Below are positions 25,813 through 34,732 of a DNA stretch of 64,000 nt, piece after piece. Source of the stretch: Burkholderiaceae bacterium 26 (GTDB lineage Bacteria > Pseudomonadota > Gammaproteobacteria > Burkholderiales > Burkholderiaceae); the NCBI GenBank assembly GCA_000955795.1, contig JYOB01000002.1, positions 62,001 through 126,000 of the forward strand, in the 5' to 3' direction. The translations under genes were made by a program, and so were the position numbers. The notes beneath the pieces were generated by a model. It was not told the origin of the DNA and searched no databases. It saw only the letters and a program-made list of their open reading frames with translations. Within the stretch, counting starts at the first letter, position 1. The number at the start of each line of letters is the position of its first letter.

Positions 25813-26685
25813 TCAGGATTGCGGGGCGATGGGTGCAACGTATCCAAGATCGGCGGAAAGCTGTTGTGCGGCCAGCCGCAAGCGCCGCTCCAGCGGGCTG
25901 CTCCAAGTGGTGTCGAAGGTGCTTTGTGCGCCCAACGCGATCAGCACGAGACACAATTGGCCGTTGGCGTCGAACACAGGCAGCGACATCGCGTTGATGC
26001 CCGGCAATACGCCGCCGTGGATGCGCGAGGCGCCATGCAGGCGCACGTCGGCGCAGATGGCGTCGTAGGCTTCGAGCGTTTGCGGCAGCTCGGGGTTCTC
26101 AGTGCTCGGGGTATTCCCTGCTGCCGTAATGCGGTCGAGTTCGCGCTGGATGAACGAGCGCGTTTGCGCACGCGGCAAGTAAGCGCCGAACACGCGGCCG
26201 GTGGCCGAGTTCAGCATCGGCATCACGTCGCCCAGGCGCAGGCTGACCGTTACGGGATGACTGGCTTCTTCCCAGTGAACGATGGCCGGGCCCTGGTTGC
26301 CCCAGACGGCCAGGCCGATGGTGTGATCGATCTCGTCGCGCAGCGCGGCGGCTGCGGGCCGGGCGCGGCGCATCGGATCTTGCCGGTTCAGGCTAACCAA
26401 CCCCATTTCCAGCGCGAACGGGCCCAGGTCGTAACGGCCTTCGGGCGTTTGCGTGACGAGCCCCAGGCGCGCAAAGCTCACCAGATAACGGTGCGCCTTG
26501 GCGGGGTTCATGGGCGCGGCACGCGCCAGGTCGCGCAGCATCATCGGGCCATCGGTGTGCGTGAGCACTTCCAGCAGCCGGAAGCCGACTTCGATGGACT
26601 GGATGCCCGAGCGCGCGGGCGCATCCAGCTCGCCATCGGCATCGGACTCCAGGTCGAGATCGGTGTCGGCGGGCAGCGGTGACAT
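25813..26685 (-). CDS. IclR-family regulator (first copy)
   Basis: A 290-aa transcription factor. N-terminal winged helix (GIQSIEVGFRLLEVLTH, then LRDLARAAPMNPAKAHRYLVSF) and a C-terminal IclR effector domain (VHWEEASHPVTVSLRLGDVMPMLNSATGRVFGAY). IclR proteins usually respond to an aromatic or small organic acid. It is divergent from the FAH-family hydrolase gene with an 82-base gap that must contain its operator. The ATG at 26683-26685 is preferred; another ATG lies at 26739. Confidence 0.9.
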   Translation of the reverse strand: MSPLPADTDLDLESDADGELDAPARSGIQSIEVGFRLLEVLTHTDGPMMLRDLARAAPMNPAKAHRYLVSFARLGLVTQTPEGRYDLGPFALEMGLVSLNRQDPMRRARPAAAALRDEIDHTIGLAVWGNQGPAIVHWEEASHPVTVSLRLGDVMPMLNSATGRVFGAYLPRAQTRSFIQRELDRITAAGNTPSTENPELPQTLEAYDAICADVRLHGASRIHGGVLPGINAMSLPVFDANGQLCLVLIALGAQSTFDTTWSSPLERRLRLAAQQLSADLGYVAPIAPQS

Positions 26686-26767
26686 GGTGAGGGGTGATGG
26701 GTCGGTTCGGGCCAGTTTAGCCGATGCAAGGTGTACCATCCGCGCAGCCTTTTTTCATACAACGCAC

Positions 26768-27760
26768 ATGAAACTCGCCACCCTCAAGGATGGCTCGCGC
26801 GACGGTCAGCTGGCCGTGGTCTCGCGCGACCTGAAGACCGCTCACTTCGCCACGCACATCGCCGGCACGCTGCAGCGCGCGCTGGACGACTGGGCCTTCC
26901 ATGCACCGCAGTTGCAGGATCTGTACGACCAGCTCAACGCGGGCCGTGCGCGCCACCCGTTTGCGTTTGACGCCGGCAACTGCATGGCACCGCTGCCGCG
27001 CGCGTACCAATGGGCCGATGGCTCGGCCTATGTGAACCACGTTGAACTGGTGCGCAAGGCGCGCGGCGCCGAGATGCCCCCCGAGTTCTGGACCGACCCG
27101 CTGATGTACCAGGGCGGCTCGGATGACTTGGCTGGCGCGCATGACCCCATCGTCTGCCGCAGCGAAGCGTTCGGCATCGATTTCGAGGCAGAGGTGGCCG
27201 TTATCACCGGCGATGTGCCGATGGGCACCGAGCCGGCCGTCGCTGCCGAGGGCATCCGCCTGATCGTGCTGGCCAATGATGTGTCGCTGCGCAATCTGAT
27301 TCCGACGGAGCTGAGCAAGGGTTTCGGCTTCTTCCAGAGCAAGCCGGCCACGTCGTTCTCACCCGTGGCCGTCACGCCCGATGAATTGGGCGGGGCCTGG
27401 CGCGAACGCAAGGTGCATCTGCCGATGACGGTGCGCTGGAATAACAAGAAGGTTGGCCAGCCCGAGTGCGGCACCGACATGGTGTTCGACTTCGGCCAGC
27501 TGATCGCGCATATCTGCAAGACACGCAATGTGCGCGCGGGCAGCATCGTCGGCTCGGGCACGATTTCCAACGTGGACCGCAGCAAGGGGTACGCGTGCAT
27601 CGCCGAGAAACGCATGCTCGAAACCCTCGAATCCGGCGCGCCCGTCACCGAATACATGCGCTACGGCGACACCGTAAAGATCGAGATGTTCGACGCCAAT
27701 GGCGTGTCGATTTTCGGGGCGATCGATCAGGAAGTCGTTGCGCCGGGCACGCAAGCGTAA
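26768..27760 (+). CDS. Fumarylacetoacetate hydrolase-family protein
   Basis: A 330-aa member of the FAH superfamily, which cleaves carbon-carbon bonds in diketo acids. Metal ligands are in GIDFEAEVAVI (Glu-x-Glu) and VLANDVSLRNL (Asp), with KPATSFSPVAVTPDELG and GSIVGSGTISN further on. The N-terminal extension (MKLATLKDGSRDGQLAVVSRD) is that of fumarylacetoacetase-like enzymes of tyrosine or homogentisate breakdown, but hmgA and maiA are not here. It is flanked by two IclR regulators, one divergent and one convergent, probably controlling it. ATG at 26768. Confidence 0.88.
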   Translation: MKLATLKDGSRDGQLAVVSRDLKTAHFATHIAGTLQRALDDWAFHAPQLQDLYDQLNAGRARHPFAFDAGNCMAPLPRAYQWADGSAYVNHVELVRKARGAEMPPEFWTDPLMYQGGSDDLAGAHDPIVCRSEAFGIDFEAEVAVITGDVPMGTEPAVAAEGIRLIVLANDVSLRNLIPTELSKGFGFFQSKPATSFSPVAVTPDELGGAWRERKVHLPMTVRWNNKKVGQPECGTDMVFDFGQLIAHICKTRNVRAGSIVGSGTISNVDRSKGYACIAEKRMLETLESGAPVTEYMRYGDTVKIEMFDANGVSIFGAIDQEVVAPGTQA

Positions 27761-27763
27761 GGC

Positions 27764-28672
27764 TTACGCGGATTCCGCTGCCGTCTTCGGACGGCGCCCC
27801 CGCTTTGGCGCCGCGGCACCCGTTGTCAGCGCCTGCCCGTGATACCCCAGGCGCAGCGACAGCGTCCGCCCGGCTTCGCGCAGCAGCCGCGAGGCGGGCC
27901 CTTCCAGGCTCGAATCGAATACGCTGGACAAGCCCAGCGCCGTGATCGCCCCCGCCAGCTTGCCTTGTGAATCGAGCACCGGCACGGCTACCGAATCGAT
28001 GCCGTGCACCAACGTGCCGCCGATGCGCGCCACGCCCTCCTGCCGCACCGCCTGCCAGCGCGCGCGGCAGTTCAGCCAGTCGGTCAGGCCGGCCTTGCCG
28101 GCGCCGGGGCCGCGCAGTTCGCGGTCGATGAGCGAGACGATCTGGATTTCGGGCATCCAGGCGGCGCACGCCTGGCCCGTGGCGGAGTTCAGCAGCGGCA
28201 TGACCGAGCCAACCCGCACGTTGACCGCCACCGGCCGGCCGCTGTCTTCCCAGCGCACGATGACGGGGCCGCGCGCGGTCCAGATCGACAGAAACACGCT
28301 TTCGTTCAGCCGTTCGGCCAGCTTGGGTAGCAGGTTGCTGCCCTCACGCACGAAATCCACGTCGGACAGCGCCGACAGCCCGACCTGCAATGCCTGTGCG
28401 CCCAGCCGGTAGCGGGCGGAGGCGGGATCCTTCTCCACAAAACCCATGCGTTCCAGCGATACCAGATAGCGGTGAACCTTTGCGCGCGGCATGCCGAGCT
28501 GCCGGCCCAGTTCAGAGACGGCGTGTGCGCCACCGGCATGCGCCATCGCCGAAAGCACGGTCAGCGCAATCTCGGCGGACTGGATGCCAGCGCTGGTGCG
28601 TTCAGGCGCGGCGTCGTCTGCGGGCAATTCGTCAGGCGATGTATCCGGCGGCAGGGGAGCGTCGATGGGCAT
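27764..28672 (-). CDS. IclR-family regulator (second copy)
   Basis: A 302-aa IclR-type regulator: winged helix (SAEIALTVLSAMAHAGGAH, LGRQLGMPRAKVHRYLVSLERMG) and effector domain (IVRWEDSGRPVAVNVRVGSV, HGIDSVAVPVLDSQGKLAGAI). The C-terminal tail is basic (PKRGRRPKTAAES). It shares architecture and several motifs (SVMPLLNSATGQ) with the IclR protein 1 kb away, so the two are probably paralogues. It is divergent from the luciferase-like monooxygenase gene with a 105-base gap and ends three bases after the FAH-family gene. Confidence 0.9.
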   Translation of the reverse strand: MPIDAPLPPDTSPDELPADDAAPERTSAGIQSAEIALTVLSAMAHAGGAHAVSELGRQLGMPRAKVHRYLVSLERMGFVEKDPASARYRLGAQALQVGLSALSDVDFVREGSNLLPKLAERLNESVFLSIWTARGPVIVRWEDSGRPVAVNVRVGSVMPLLNSATGQACAAWMPEIQIVSLIDRELRGPGAGKAGLTDWLNCRARWQAVRQEGVARIGGTLVHGIDSVAVPVLDSQGKLAGAITALGLSSVFDSSLEGPASRLLREAGRTLSLRLGYHGQALTTGAAAPKRGRRPKTAAESA

Positions 28673-28777
28673 CTTGAAGTCTCGGGTGTCGCTTTATAAG
28701 ATACGCGTTACGTAAAAAGATACAACCGGCGCGGCGGCCCCTGCGCGCTGGAAAAGACCTCGAACCCGGGAGACGCC

Positions 28778-29782
28778 ATGAAGCTGTCGATCTTTTCCGT
28801 GCAGGACCACTACCCCGACCGGCCCCGCAGTCTGCCGCAACTCTACGCAGACGTCATCGCCCAGGCGCGTCATGCCGAAGCGCTCGGCTACGACACCTTC
28901 TGGGTGGCCGAGCATCATTTTCACGAGTACGGCGCCGTCCCCAACCCGGCGGTCTTTCTCTCGCATCTGGCCGCGCAGACGCAACGCCTGCGGCTGGGCA
29001 CGGCCATCTCGATCCTCACCTTCCATCATCCGGCCACCGTGGCCGAGAGCTACGCGATGGTCGATGCGCTCTCAGGCGGGCGGCTGTCGCTGGGCGTGGG
29101 CTCCGGCTACCTCAAGCACGAGTTCGAAGGCTACGACGTCGACCCCGCCATCAAGCGCGAGCGCTTTGACGAAGCGTTGATGCTCGTCGAGCGCTTGCTC
29201 GCTGGCGAGCGCGTGCACCATGCGGGCAAGTTCCACACGCTGCGCGACGTGCGCCTCAACGTGCTGCCGGTGCAGGCCCGCGTGCCGATCCACGTGGCGA
29301 TCCTGCGGCGCGAGGCGGCGTATCACATTGGCCGGCAGGGGCGGCGCATGCTGTTCGTGCCGTACGCGTCGGTCGACAGCTTCGACGACATCCGCACGTT
29401 GATGGACGATTACCGGCGCGGTTTGGCCGAAGCGGGCATTGCCGACACGTGCGGCATGGCAGCCGTCGCGCTGCACACGCACGTGGGCCCTACCGAAGCC
29501 GCCGTGCGCGCGACGGCCGCCGACGCGTTCGACCTGTACGTCGCCACGCGCCTCTACGCGCGCCGCCAAACCTACGACGATGTGCTGGCAAGCGGCCTGT
29601 CGCTGTTCGGCACGCCCGACGCGGTGGCCGAGAAGCTCGCTCGGCTGTCCAACATGGGCGTCGACCACGTGATGGCGCTGCATAACTTCGGCCTGATGCC
29701 GCAATCGGCCGTGCTCGAATCGATGCGCGCGTTGATGGAGGAGGCGTTGCCGCGTGCCGGCATCACTGCGCTCGCTGCCTGA
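28778..29782 (+). CDS. Luciferase-like flavin-dependent monooxygenase
   Basis: A 334-aa LLM-class oxidoreductase (TIM barrel) using reduced flavin and oxygen. MKLSIFSVQDHYPDRPRSL at the start, WVAEHHFHEYGAVPNP (residues about 45-60), LRLGTAISILTFHHPATVAE and SGGRLSLGVGSGYLKHEFEGY are typical. The substrate is not known. CGGGAGA precedes the ATG. Its promoter faces the second IclR gene, which probably regulates it. No flavin reductase gene is adjacent. Confidence 0.88.
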   Translation: MKLSIFSVQDHYPDRPRSLPQLYADVIAQARHAEALGYDTFWVAEHHFHEYGAVPNPAVFLSHLAAQTQRLRLGTAISILTFHHPATVAESYAMVDALSGGRLSLGVGSGYLKHEFEGYDVDPAIKRERFDEALMLVERLLAGERVHHAGKFHTLRDVRLNVLPVQARVPIHVAILRREAAYHIGRQGRRMLFVPYASVDSFDDIRTLMDDYRRGLAEAGIADTCGMAAVALHTHVGPTEAAVRATAADAFDLYVATRLYARRQTYDDVLASGLSLFGTPDAVAEKLARLSNMGVDHVMALHNFGLMPQSAVLESMRALMEEALPRAGITALAA

Positions 29783-29866
29783 ACCTGTCTAGCCTGGGCG
29801 ACTCCGCATCGCCAAACCGTCGCAAAACCGCTACGCTCTTTGCCAAACCACGGGAGGAGACCCCCA

Positions 29867-31030
29867 ATGCAGCGACCGAAGTGGCGGCACGCAGGCGTAC
29901 TGGCTGGTTTGGCTTTGCTGTCTTCCGCCGCGCTGGCGGACATCCGCATCGGGGTGACGGTGTCGGCCACTGGGCCGCAGGCCTCGCTGGGGCAGCCCGA
30001 GAAGAACGCCACCACGCTGTGGCCACGCGAGATCGGCGGTGAGCGCGTCGACGTGATCGTCCTTGACGATGCGTCGGACACCACGCGCGCTGTCACCAAC
30101 ACGCGCAAGCTGATGAGCGAGTCCAACGTGGACGTGATCGTGGGTTCGTCCACGACGCCGAATACGCTGGCGATGATCGACGCGGCGGCCGAGGGCAAGA
30201 CGCCCGTGATCTCGCTGGCCTCATCCGCCAGGTTGGTCGAGCCGATGGATGCGAAGCGGCGCTGGATCTTCAAGACGCCGCATTCGGATTCGCACATGGC
30301 ATCGCTCATTGCCGAGCACGCCACCGCGCACGGCGTGAAGACCATCGCCTACATCGGTTTTGCCAATGCGCTGGGCGAGGCCTTCCTGGCGGAGGTGCAG
30401 CGCTTTGCTGATCTTAAGCACATCCGCATCACCGATACCGAGCGTTTTTCGCCCACCGACAACAGCGTGACCGCGCAGGTGCTGCATCTGCTGGCCAACA
30501 AGCCCGACGCGGTGGTGATTGGCGGCTCCGGCACGCCCGCCGCGCTGCCGGCCCGTGCGCTGGCCGAGCGGGGCTACACCGGCAAGATCTACTTCAATCA
30601 CGGCGTTTCCAACAACGATTTCGTCAGGCTGTGCGGCAAGGATTGCGAAGGCGCCTACGTGCCGACCGGCCCCGTGATGGTCGCCGCGGAATTGCCCGAC
30701 ACCAACCCCGCCAAGAAGCAGGCGCTGGATTTTGCGCGCCGCTACGAGGCCGCCTTCGGCAAGGGCAGCGTGTCGATCTTTGCCGCCTACACGGGCGATA
30801 TCGGCTTGCTGCTGCAGCGTGCGGTGCCGGTGGCGCTCAAGCGGGCCAAGCCGGGCACGCCGGCCTTTCGCGAGGCGCTGCGCGATGCGCTGGAGCAGGT
30901 GCGCGACCTGCCCACCAGCACCGGCGTGGTCAACATGAGCCCGCAAGACCACGTGGGCCTGGACCAGCGCGCCCGCGTGATGGCGCAGATCCGCAGTGGC
31001 CAATGGCGCCTGGCCGATACAGCGAAGTGA
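29867..31030 (+). CDS. ABC-transporter substrate-binding protein, LivK-like
   Basis: A 387-aa periplasmic binding protein of the type 1 (branched-chain amino acid) fold. Signal peptide about 1-24 (VLAGLALLSSAALA), then DIRIGVTVSATGPQASLGQPE and IIVGSSTTPNT-like motifs. Ligand may be an aromatic acid or amino acid. No LivHMGF permease or ATPase genes are adjacent, so it must share a transporter coded elsewhere. GGGAGGAG lies upstream of the ATG. It is followed by the enoyl-CoA hydratase-like gene after 68 bases. Confidence 0.9.
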   Translation: MQRPKWRHAGVLAGLALLSSAALADIRIGVTVSATGPQASLGQPEKNATTLWPREIGGERVDVIVLDDASDTTRAVTNTRKLMSESNVDVIVGSSTTPNTLAMIDAAAEGKTPVISLASSARLVEPMDAKRRWIFKTPHSDSHMASLIAEHATAHGVKTIAYIGFANALGEAFLAEVQRFADLKHIRITDTERFSPTDNSVTAQVLHLLANKPDAVVIGGSGTPAALPARALAERGYTGKIYFNHGVSNNDFVRLCGKDCEGAYVPTGPVMVAAELPDTNPAKKQALDFARRYEAAFGKGSVSIFAAYTGDIGLLLQRAVPVALKRAKPGTPAFREALRDALEQVRDLPTSTGVVNMSPQDHVGLDQRARVMAQIRSGQWRLADTAK

Positions 31031-31098
31031 CGATAGCGCACATCTCGCGTTGCACGCGCGATCTCATCCGCTATGCTTGATCCATTACCTCGGACGCC

Positions 31099-31917
31099 AT
31101 GACCTCGCTCGCTCCCCGCTTTGCCCGCTACCAGGCGCTGACGCTCGTCCAGCACGGCCCCATCCTTGAAATCGTGATGGGCGCGGCGCAGTCGGCCAAC
31201 CGCAAGCTGTCCACGGCCGATGCCGGCCTGCACCGCGAGCTGGCGGAGATCTGGCGCGATGTGTCCGCCGAGCCCTCGGTACGCGTCGCACTCATCCGCG
31301 GCGAGGGCAAGGGCTTCTCGGCCGGCGGCGATCTGCACCTCGTCGAGCAGATGGCCGAAGACTTCGACGTGCGCACCCGCGTCTGGCACGAGGCACGCGA
31401 CCTTGTCTACAACGTCATCAACTGCGACAAGCCCATTGTCAGCGCCATGCACGGCCCGGCCGTGGGGGCAGGGCTGGTCGCCGGATTGCTGGCCGATATT
31501 TCCATCGCCGCCAGGGACGCCCGCATCGTCGATGGCCACACCCGCCTGGGCGTGGCAGCGGGCGACCATGCGGCCATTGTCTGGCCGCTGTTGTGCGGCA
31601 TGGCCAAGGCCAAGTATTACCTGCTGCTGTGCGAGTCCATGACCGGCGAGGAGGCCGAGCGCATTGGGCTGGTCTCGCTGGCCGTGCCCGAAGCGGACCT
31701 CGTCAACCGCGCATTCGAAATCGCCGAGCGCTTGGCGGCAGGTTCGCAGACGGCCATCCGCTGGACCAAGTACGCGCTGAACAACTGGTTGCGCATGGCG
31801 GGCCCGAGTTTTGATACGTCGCTGGCGCTTGAATTCATGGGTTTTGCGGGCCCCGACGTGCGTGAGGGCATTGCGAGCCTGCGCCAGAAGCGTCCGCCCA
31901 CGTTTGATGGCGCCTGA
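31099..31917 (+). CDS. Enoyl-CoA hydratase/isomerase-family protein
   Basis: A 272-aa crotonase-fold protein. The first oxyanion-hole motif is [10 protein letters not shown] (about 73-82) and the second is [13 protein letters not shown]. In place of the usual second catalytic glutamate segment it has [12 protein letters not shown], so Asp/His replace the standard residues and hydratase activity is uncertain; other crotonase reactions are possible. Together with the binding protein, monooxygenase and FAH-family gene it suggests a CoA-linked catabolic route. Its end is 49 bases before phaM. Confidence 0.86.
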   Translation: MTSLAPRFARYQALTLVQHGPILEIVMGAAQSANRKLSTADAGLHRELAEIWRDVSAEPSVRVALIRGEGKGFSAGGDLHLVEQMAEDFDVRTRVWHEARDLVYNVINCDKPIVSAMHGPAVGAGLVAGLLADISIAARDARIVDGHTRLGVAAGDHAAIVWPLLCGMAKAKYYLLLCESMTGEEAERIGLVSLAVPEADLVNRAFEIAERLAAGSQTAIRWTKYALNNWLRMAGPSFDTSLALEFMGFAGPDVREGIASLRQKRPPTFDGA

Positions 31918-31966
31918 TGGGAAACACGCCCGCACGCCCGACCCCGACCGATTTGTAGGAGACACC

Positions 31967-32848
31967 ATGTTCACCCAGATGCCCAATTTCGCTGAAGGCG
32001 GTTTCGATTTTCTGCGCAAGCTGTGGGGCGGCGGCTTTGCCGGGATGGCTGGCGGCATGCCCAACATGGCCAGCTTTGCCGCGCCGCCGATGGATCTAGA
32101 GGAAATCGACAAGCGCATCCATGACCTGCGCGCTGTTGAGAGCTGGCTGCAACTGAACGCCAGCCTGCTGCGCACGGCAATCCAAGGGCTGGAAGTGCAG
32201 CGCGCCACGCTGGTCGCCTTGCAGACCTTCGGCTCCGCGCTGTCGCCAGATGCCATGAAGTCCGCGTTCGACGGGCTGACGCCGGGTGCGACTTCCACTG
32301 ACGAAGAATCCAAGCCCGCGTGGCCGCACACGGCCGCCACAGCCAAGCCGGCCGAAGACGAACCGCCGCCCGAAGACGAGGCCGAGGCCGAGGCAGAAGA
32401 AGACACGGACGACGACCAAGCCGAAGCCCGCGCCGAAAATGCACAGGCTCAGGCCCAGGCCGCCGCGCAGGCGCAAGCTGCTGCACGTGCCGCCGCGGCT
32501 GCGCTGGATCCCTCGCCGTGGTGGAACATGCTGCAGCAGCAGTTCAACCAGATCGCCAGTTCGGCTGCCGCCGCCATGCCGATGCCGCAGAACTTGATGC
32601 CGGGCTTCCCAGGCGGCTTCCCCGGGTTTGCCGGTGCGCCGGGCGCGGAAGGGTTGGATGCGGCGCCGGAAGACATCGAAGAGAAGACGGCGCCGGCCAA
32701 GCCCAAGCGTGCTGCCGCCAAGCCGGCGCAGAAGCCGGTCACCAAGACGCCTGCGGGCAGCACGGCCAAGCCAGCCACCAAGAAAGCGGCTGCCAAGAAA
32801 GCGCCGGCGAAATCTGCGCCGCGCAAGCCCGCCAACGACACGCCCTGA
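31967..32848 (+). CDS. phaM: PhaM-type polyhydroxybutyrate granule and DNA-binding protein
   Basis: A 293-aa protein matching PhaM of Cupriavidus necator, which binds PHB synthase PhaC, activates it and ties granules to the nucleoid. The N-terminal domain ([37 protein letters not shown]) is conserved; then an acidic Ala/Glu segment (115-145), an Ala/Gln helix (about 145-170), a Met/Pro/Phe/Gly patch ([18 protein letters not shown]) and a histone-like C-terminus rich in Ala-Lys-Lys/Pro (about 235-293, e.g. [19 protein letters not shown]) that should bind DNA. TAGGAGA precedes the ATG. The phaCAB genes are not in the window. Confidence 0.88.
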   Translation: MFTQMPNFAEGGFDFLRKLWGGGFAGMAGGMPNMASFAAPPMDLEEIDKRIHDLRAVESWLQLNASLLRTAIQGLEVQRATLVALQTFGSALSPDAMKSAFDGLTPGATSTDEESKPAWPHTAATAKPAEDEPPPEDEAEAEAEEDTDDDQAEARAENAQAQAQAAAQAQAAARAAAAALDPSPWWNMLQQQFNQIASSAAAAMPMPQNLMPGFPGGFPGFAGAPGAEGLDAAPEDIEEKTAPAKPKRAAAKPAQKPVTKTPAGSTAKPATKKAAAKKAPAKSAPRKPANDTP

Positions 32849-32851
32849 TCG

Positions 32852-34036
32852 ATGTCGCCGGACTGCACTGCGCTCTTGATGATGGGCGGCGGCGCGCGGG
32901 CCGCCTATCAGGTTGGTGTGCTGCGCGGCATCGCGGGGTTGGCGCAGGAGTATGCGCCGGGTGTGGCACGCACGCCGTTCGACGTCATTTGCGGCACCTC
33001 GGCGGGAGCGATCAACAGTCTGGGCCTAGCACGCGGTGCGCAGGATTTCACACTCGCCACCGAGGCGCTCACCCAGCTCTGGGGCAGTCTGCACGCCGAT
33101 CGTGTCTATCGAACGGACGTCGGCCGCGTGGGCTCGAGCGGCGCCCGGTGGCTGACCGCGCTGGCGTTCGGCTGGATGACCGGCCGCACGCCGCGCGCAC
33201 TGTTCGACAACACACCGCTGCGCGAACTGCTGGAATCGCAACACGACGGGAAGCAGGTGCAAGCCGCATTCGAGGCTGGAGCGCTGCGCGCGCTGGCCAT
33301 CACCGCGCTGTCATACACCACTGGGCGCCACGTCACGTTCTATCAATCGCCGCACGTGGTGCTGCCGTGGCGGCGTTCGCAGCGGATTGCGGTATCAGAC
33401 GAGATCGGCGTGTCGCACATGCTCGCGTCGTCGAGCATCCCGTTCATCTTCCCCGCCGAGCCTGTGCCGCTCGAAGGTAATGACGAATGGTTCGGCGACG
33501 GCACGATGCGCCAGATGTCGCCACTGAGCCCGGCCATTCATCTGGGCGCGACTCGCATTCTGGTGGTGGGCGCCGCGTCGCGCTCGCAGCCGGGCTGGTA
33601 CGACACGGTGCCGGCGTCCGGCTATCCGTCGCTCGCCCAGATCGCGGGGCAGGCGCTGGCGAGCATCTTTCTAGACGGGCTCTCGGCCGATATCGAACGG
33701 CTGCAGCACGTCAACGCAGTGGTGGCCCGCAACCCCGAGATTGCCGACGCGCGCGACGGCTGGCGCAAGATCGAAGTGCTGGTGATGGCGCCGTCTGAGC
33801 GCATCGAGCTGATTGCGTCGCGCCACGTGCAGCGCTTGCCGGGCACGGTGCGCGCGCTGCTCAAGCCGTTGGGCGGTACCGAGGCGCGCGGTGCGGCATT
33901 CGCCAGCTATCTGCTCTTCGAACCCGAGTTCACGCAGGAACTGATCGACCTGGGCGAGCGCGATGTACAAGCCCGCCGTGACGAGCTGGCCGCGTTCCTG
34001 TACGGCGCGATTCCGGACACGATGCGCGCAGCCTGA
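32852..34036 (+). CDS. Patatin-like phospholipase/acylhydrolase
   Basis: A 394-aa patatin-fold protein with Ser-Asp dyad: oxyanion loop GGGARAAYQ (12-20), nucleophile Ser50 in GTSAG, catalytic Asp216 in FGDGTM. No signal peptide, so it is probably cytoplasmic or peripheral. It may hydrolyse phospholipid or acyl chains. It begins three bases after phaM, so cotranscription is likely and action on the PHB granule surface is possible. Intracellular PHB depolymerases have other folds, so a granule role is inference. Its stop codon abuts that of the convergent glutathione peroxidase gene with no terminator. Confidence 0.88.
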   Translation: MSPDCTALLMMGGGARAAYQVGVLRGIAGLAQEYAPGVARTPFDVICGTSAGAINSLGLARGAQDFTLATEALTQLWGSLHADRVYRTDVGRVGSSGARWLTALAFGWMTGRTPRALFDNTPLRELLESQHDGKQVQAAFEAGALRALAITALSYTTGRHVTFYQSPHVVLPWRRSQRIAVSDEIGVSHMLASSSIPFIFPAEPVPLEGNDEWFGDGTMRQMSPLSPAIHLGATRILVVGAASRSQPGWYDTVPASGYPSLAQIAGQALASIFLDGLSADIERLQHVNAVVARNPEIADARDGWRKIEVLVMAPSERIELIASRHVQRLPGTVRALLKPLGGTEARGAAFASYLLFEPEFTQELIDLGERDVQARRDELAAFLYGAIPDTMRAA

Positions 34037-34732
34037 TCAGCGCGACGAGCGTGTCGACGGTTCAGCCAACAGCGCATCGATGCGCTTGATGAGCGCTGGG
34101 TCGCTCGGCTCGACGCTGCTCGGGAACACCGCCGCCACGCGGCCGGTGCGGTCCAGCAGATATTTGTGAAAGTTCCACTTGGGCGGCTGGCCCGTCTGCG
34201 TTGCGAGCCACGAATACAGCGGCGACGCACCCGCGCCAACCACCGCCGTCTTCGAGAACATCGGGAATTTCACGCCGTACGTGTTGTAGCAAAAGTCGGC
34301 GATCTGCTTGCTGTTGCCGGGCTCCTGTTGAAAGTCGTTCGACGGAAAACCCAGCACCGTCAGGCCCTTGTCGCGGTACTTGGCGTACAGCGCTTCTAGC
34401 CCTTCGTACTGATGCGTGTAGCCGCAATAGCTGGCGGTGTTGACTACCAGCACGACGCGGCCGGCGTACTGGCAGAGGTCTTGCGGCGCATCATCCTGCA
34501 AACGCTTGACGCGAAAGTTCAGGCTGGTAGGGCAGGCGCCTGGCGCGGCCGATGCTTGCGCAGTGGTTGCGGCACTCGAAGTGGCAGCGTGCCCCGTGCG
34601 CGGCAGCAGCAATGCGATGACCGCAATGGCAATCGCAATCGCGATCATCAGCAAATGATGTCGACGCAGCACCCCCGACGCATGCAGTTGCAGGCGCGGG
34701 CGTCGCCCGGAAACGGTGGCGGAAAACAACAT
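34037..34732 (-). CDS. Glutathione peroxidase-family protein with N-terminal membrane helix
   Basis: A 231-aa thiol peroxidase. A hydrophobic helix at about 28-45 (LMIAIAIAIAVIALLL) acts as a signal or anchor, so the enzyme is periplasmic. The GPx domain has active-site Cys103 in NTASYCGYTHQYEGLEALY (Cys in place of Sec), GFPSNDFQQEPG with the conserved Gln, and the Trp/Asn pair in PPKWNFHKYLLDR. Ordinary bacterial GPx proteins lack this N-terminal extension. It probably reduces lipid or organic peroxides, using a thioredoxin-like donor. Confidence 0.88.
   Translation of the reverse strand: MLFSATVSGRRPRLQLHASGVLRRHHLLMIAIAIAIAVIALLLPRTGHAATSSAATTAQASAAPGACPTSLNFRVKRLQDDAPQDLCQYAGRVVLVVNTASYCGYTHQYEGLEALYAKYRDKGLTVLGFPSNDFQQEPGNSKQIADFCYNTYGVKFPMFSKTAVVGAGASPLYSWLATQTGQPPKWNFHKYLLDRTGRVAAVFPSSVEPSDPALIKRIDALLAEPSTRSSR

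Noticed and set aside
28690-28725. GATACG...GATACA repeats before the luciferase-like gene as IclR operator
   Set aside because: Only two short direct repeats; too weak to call without comparison to other genomes.
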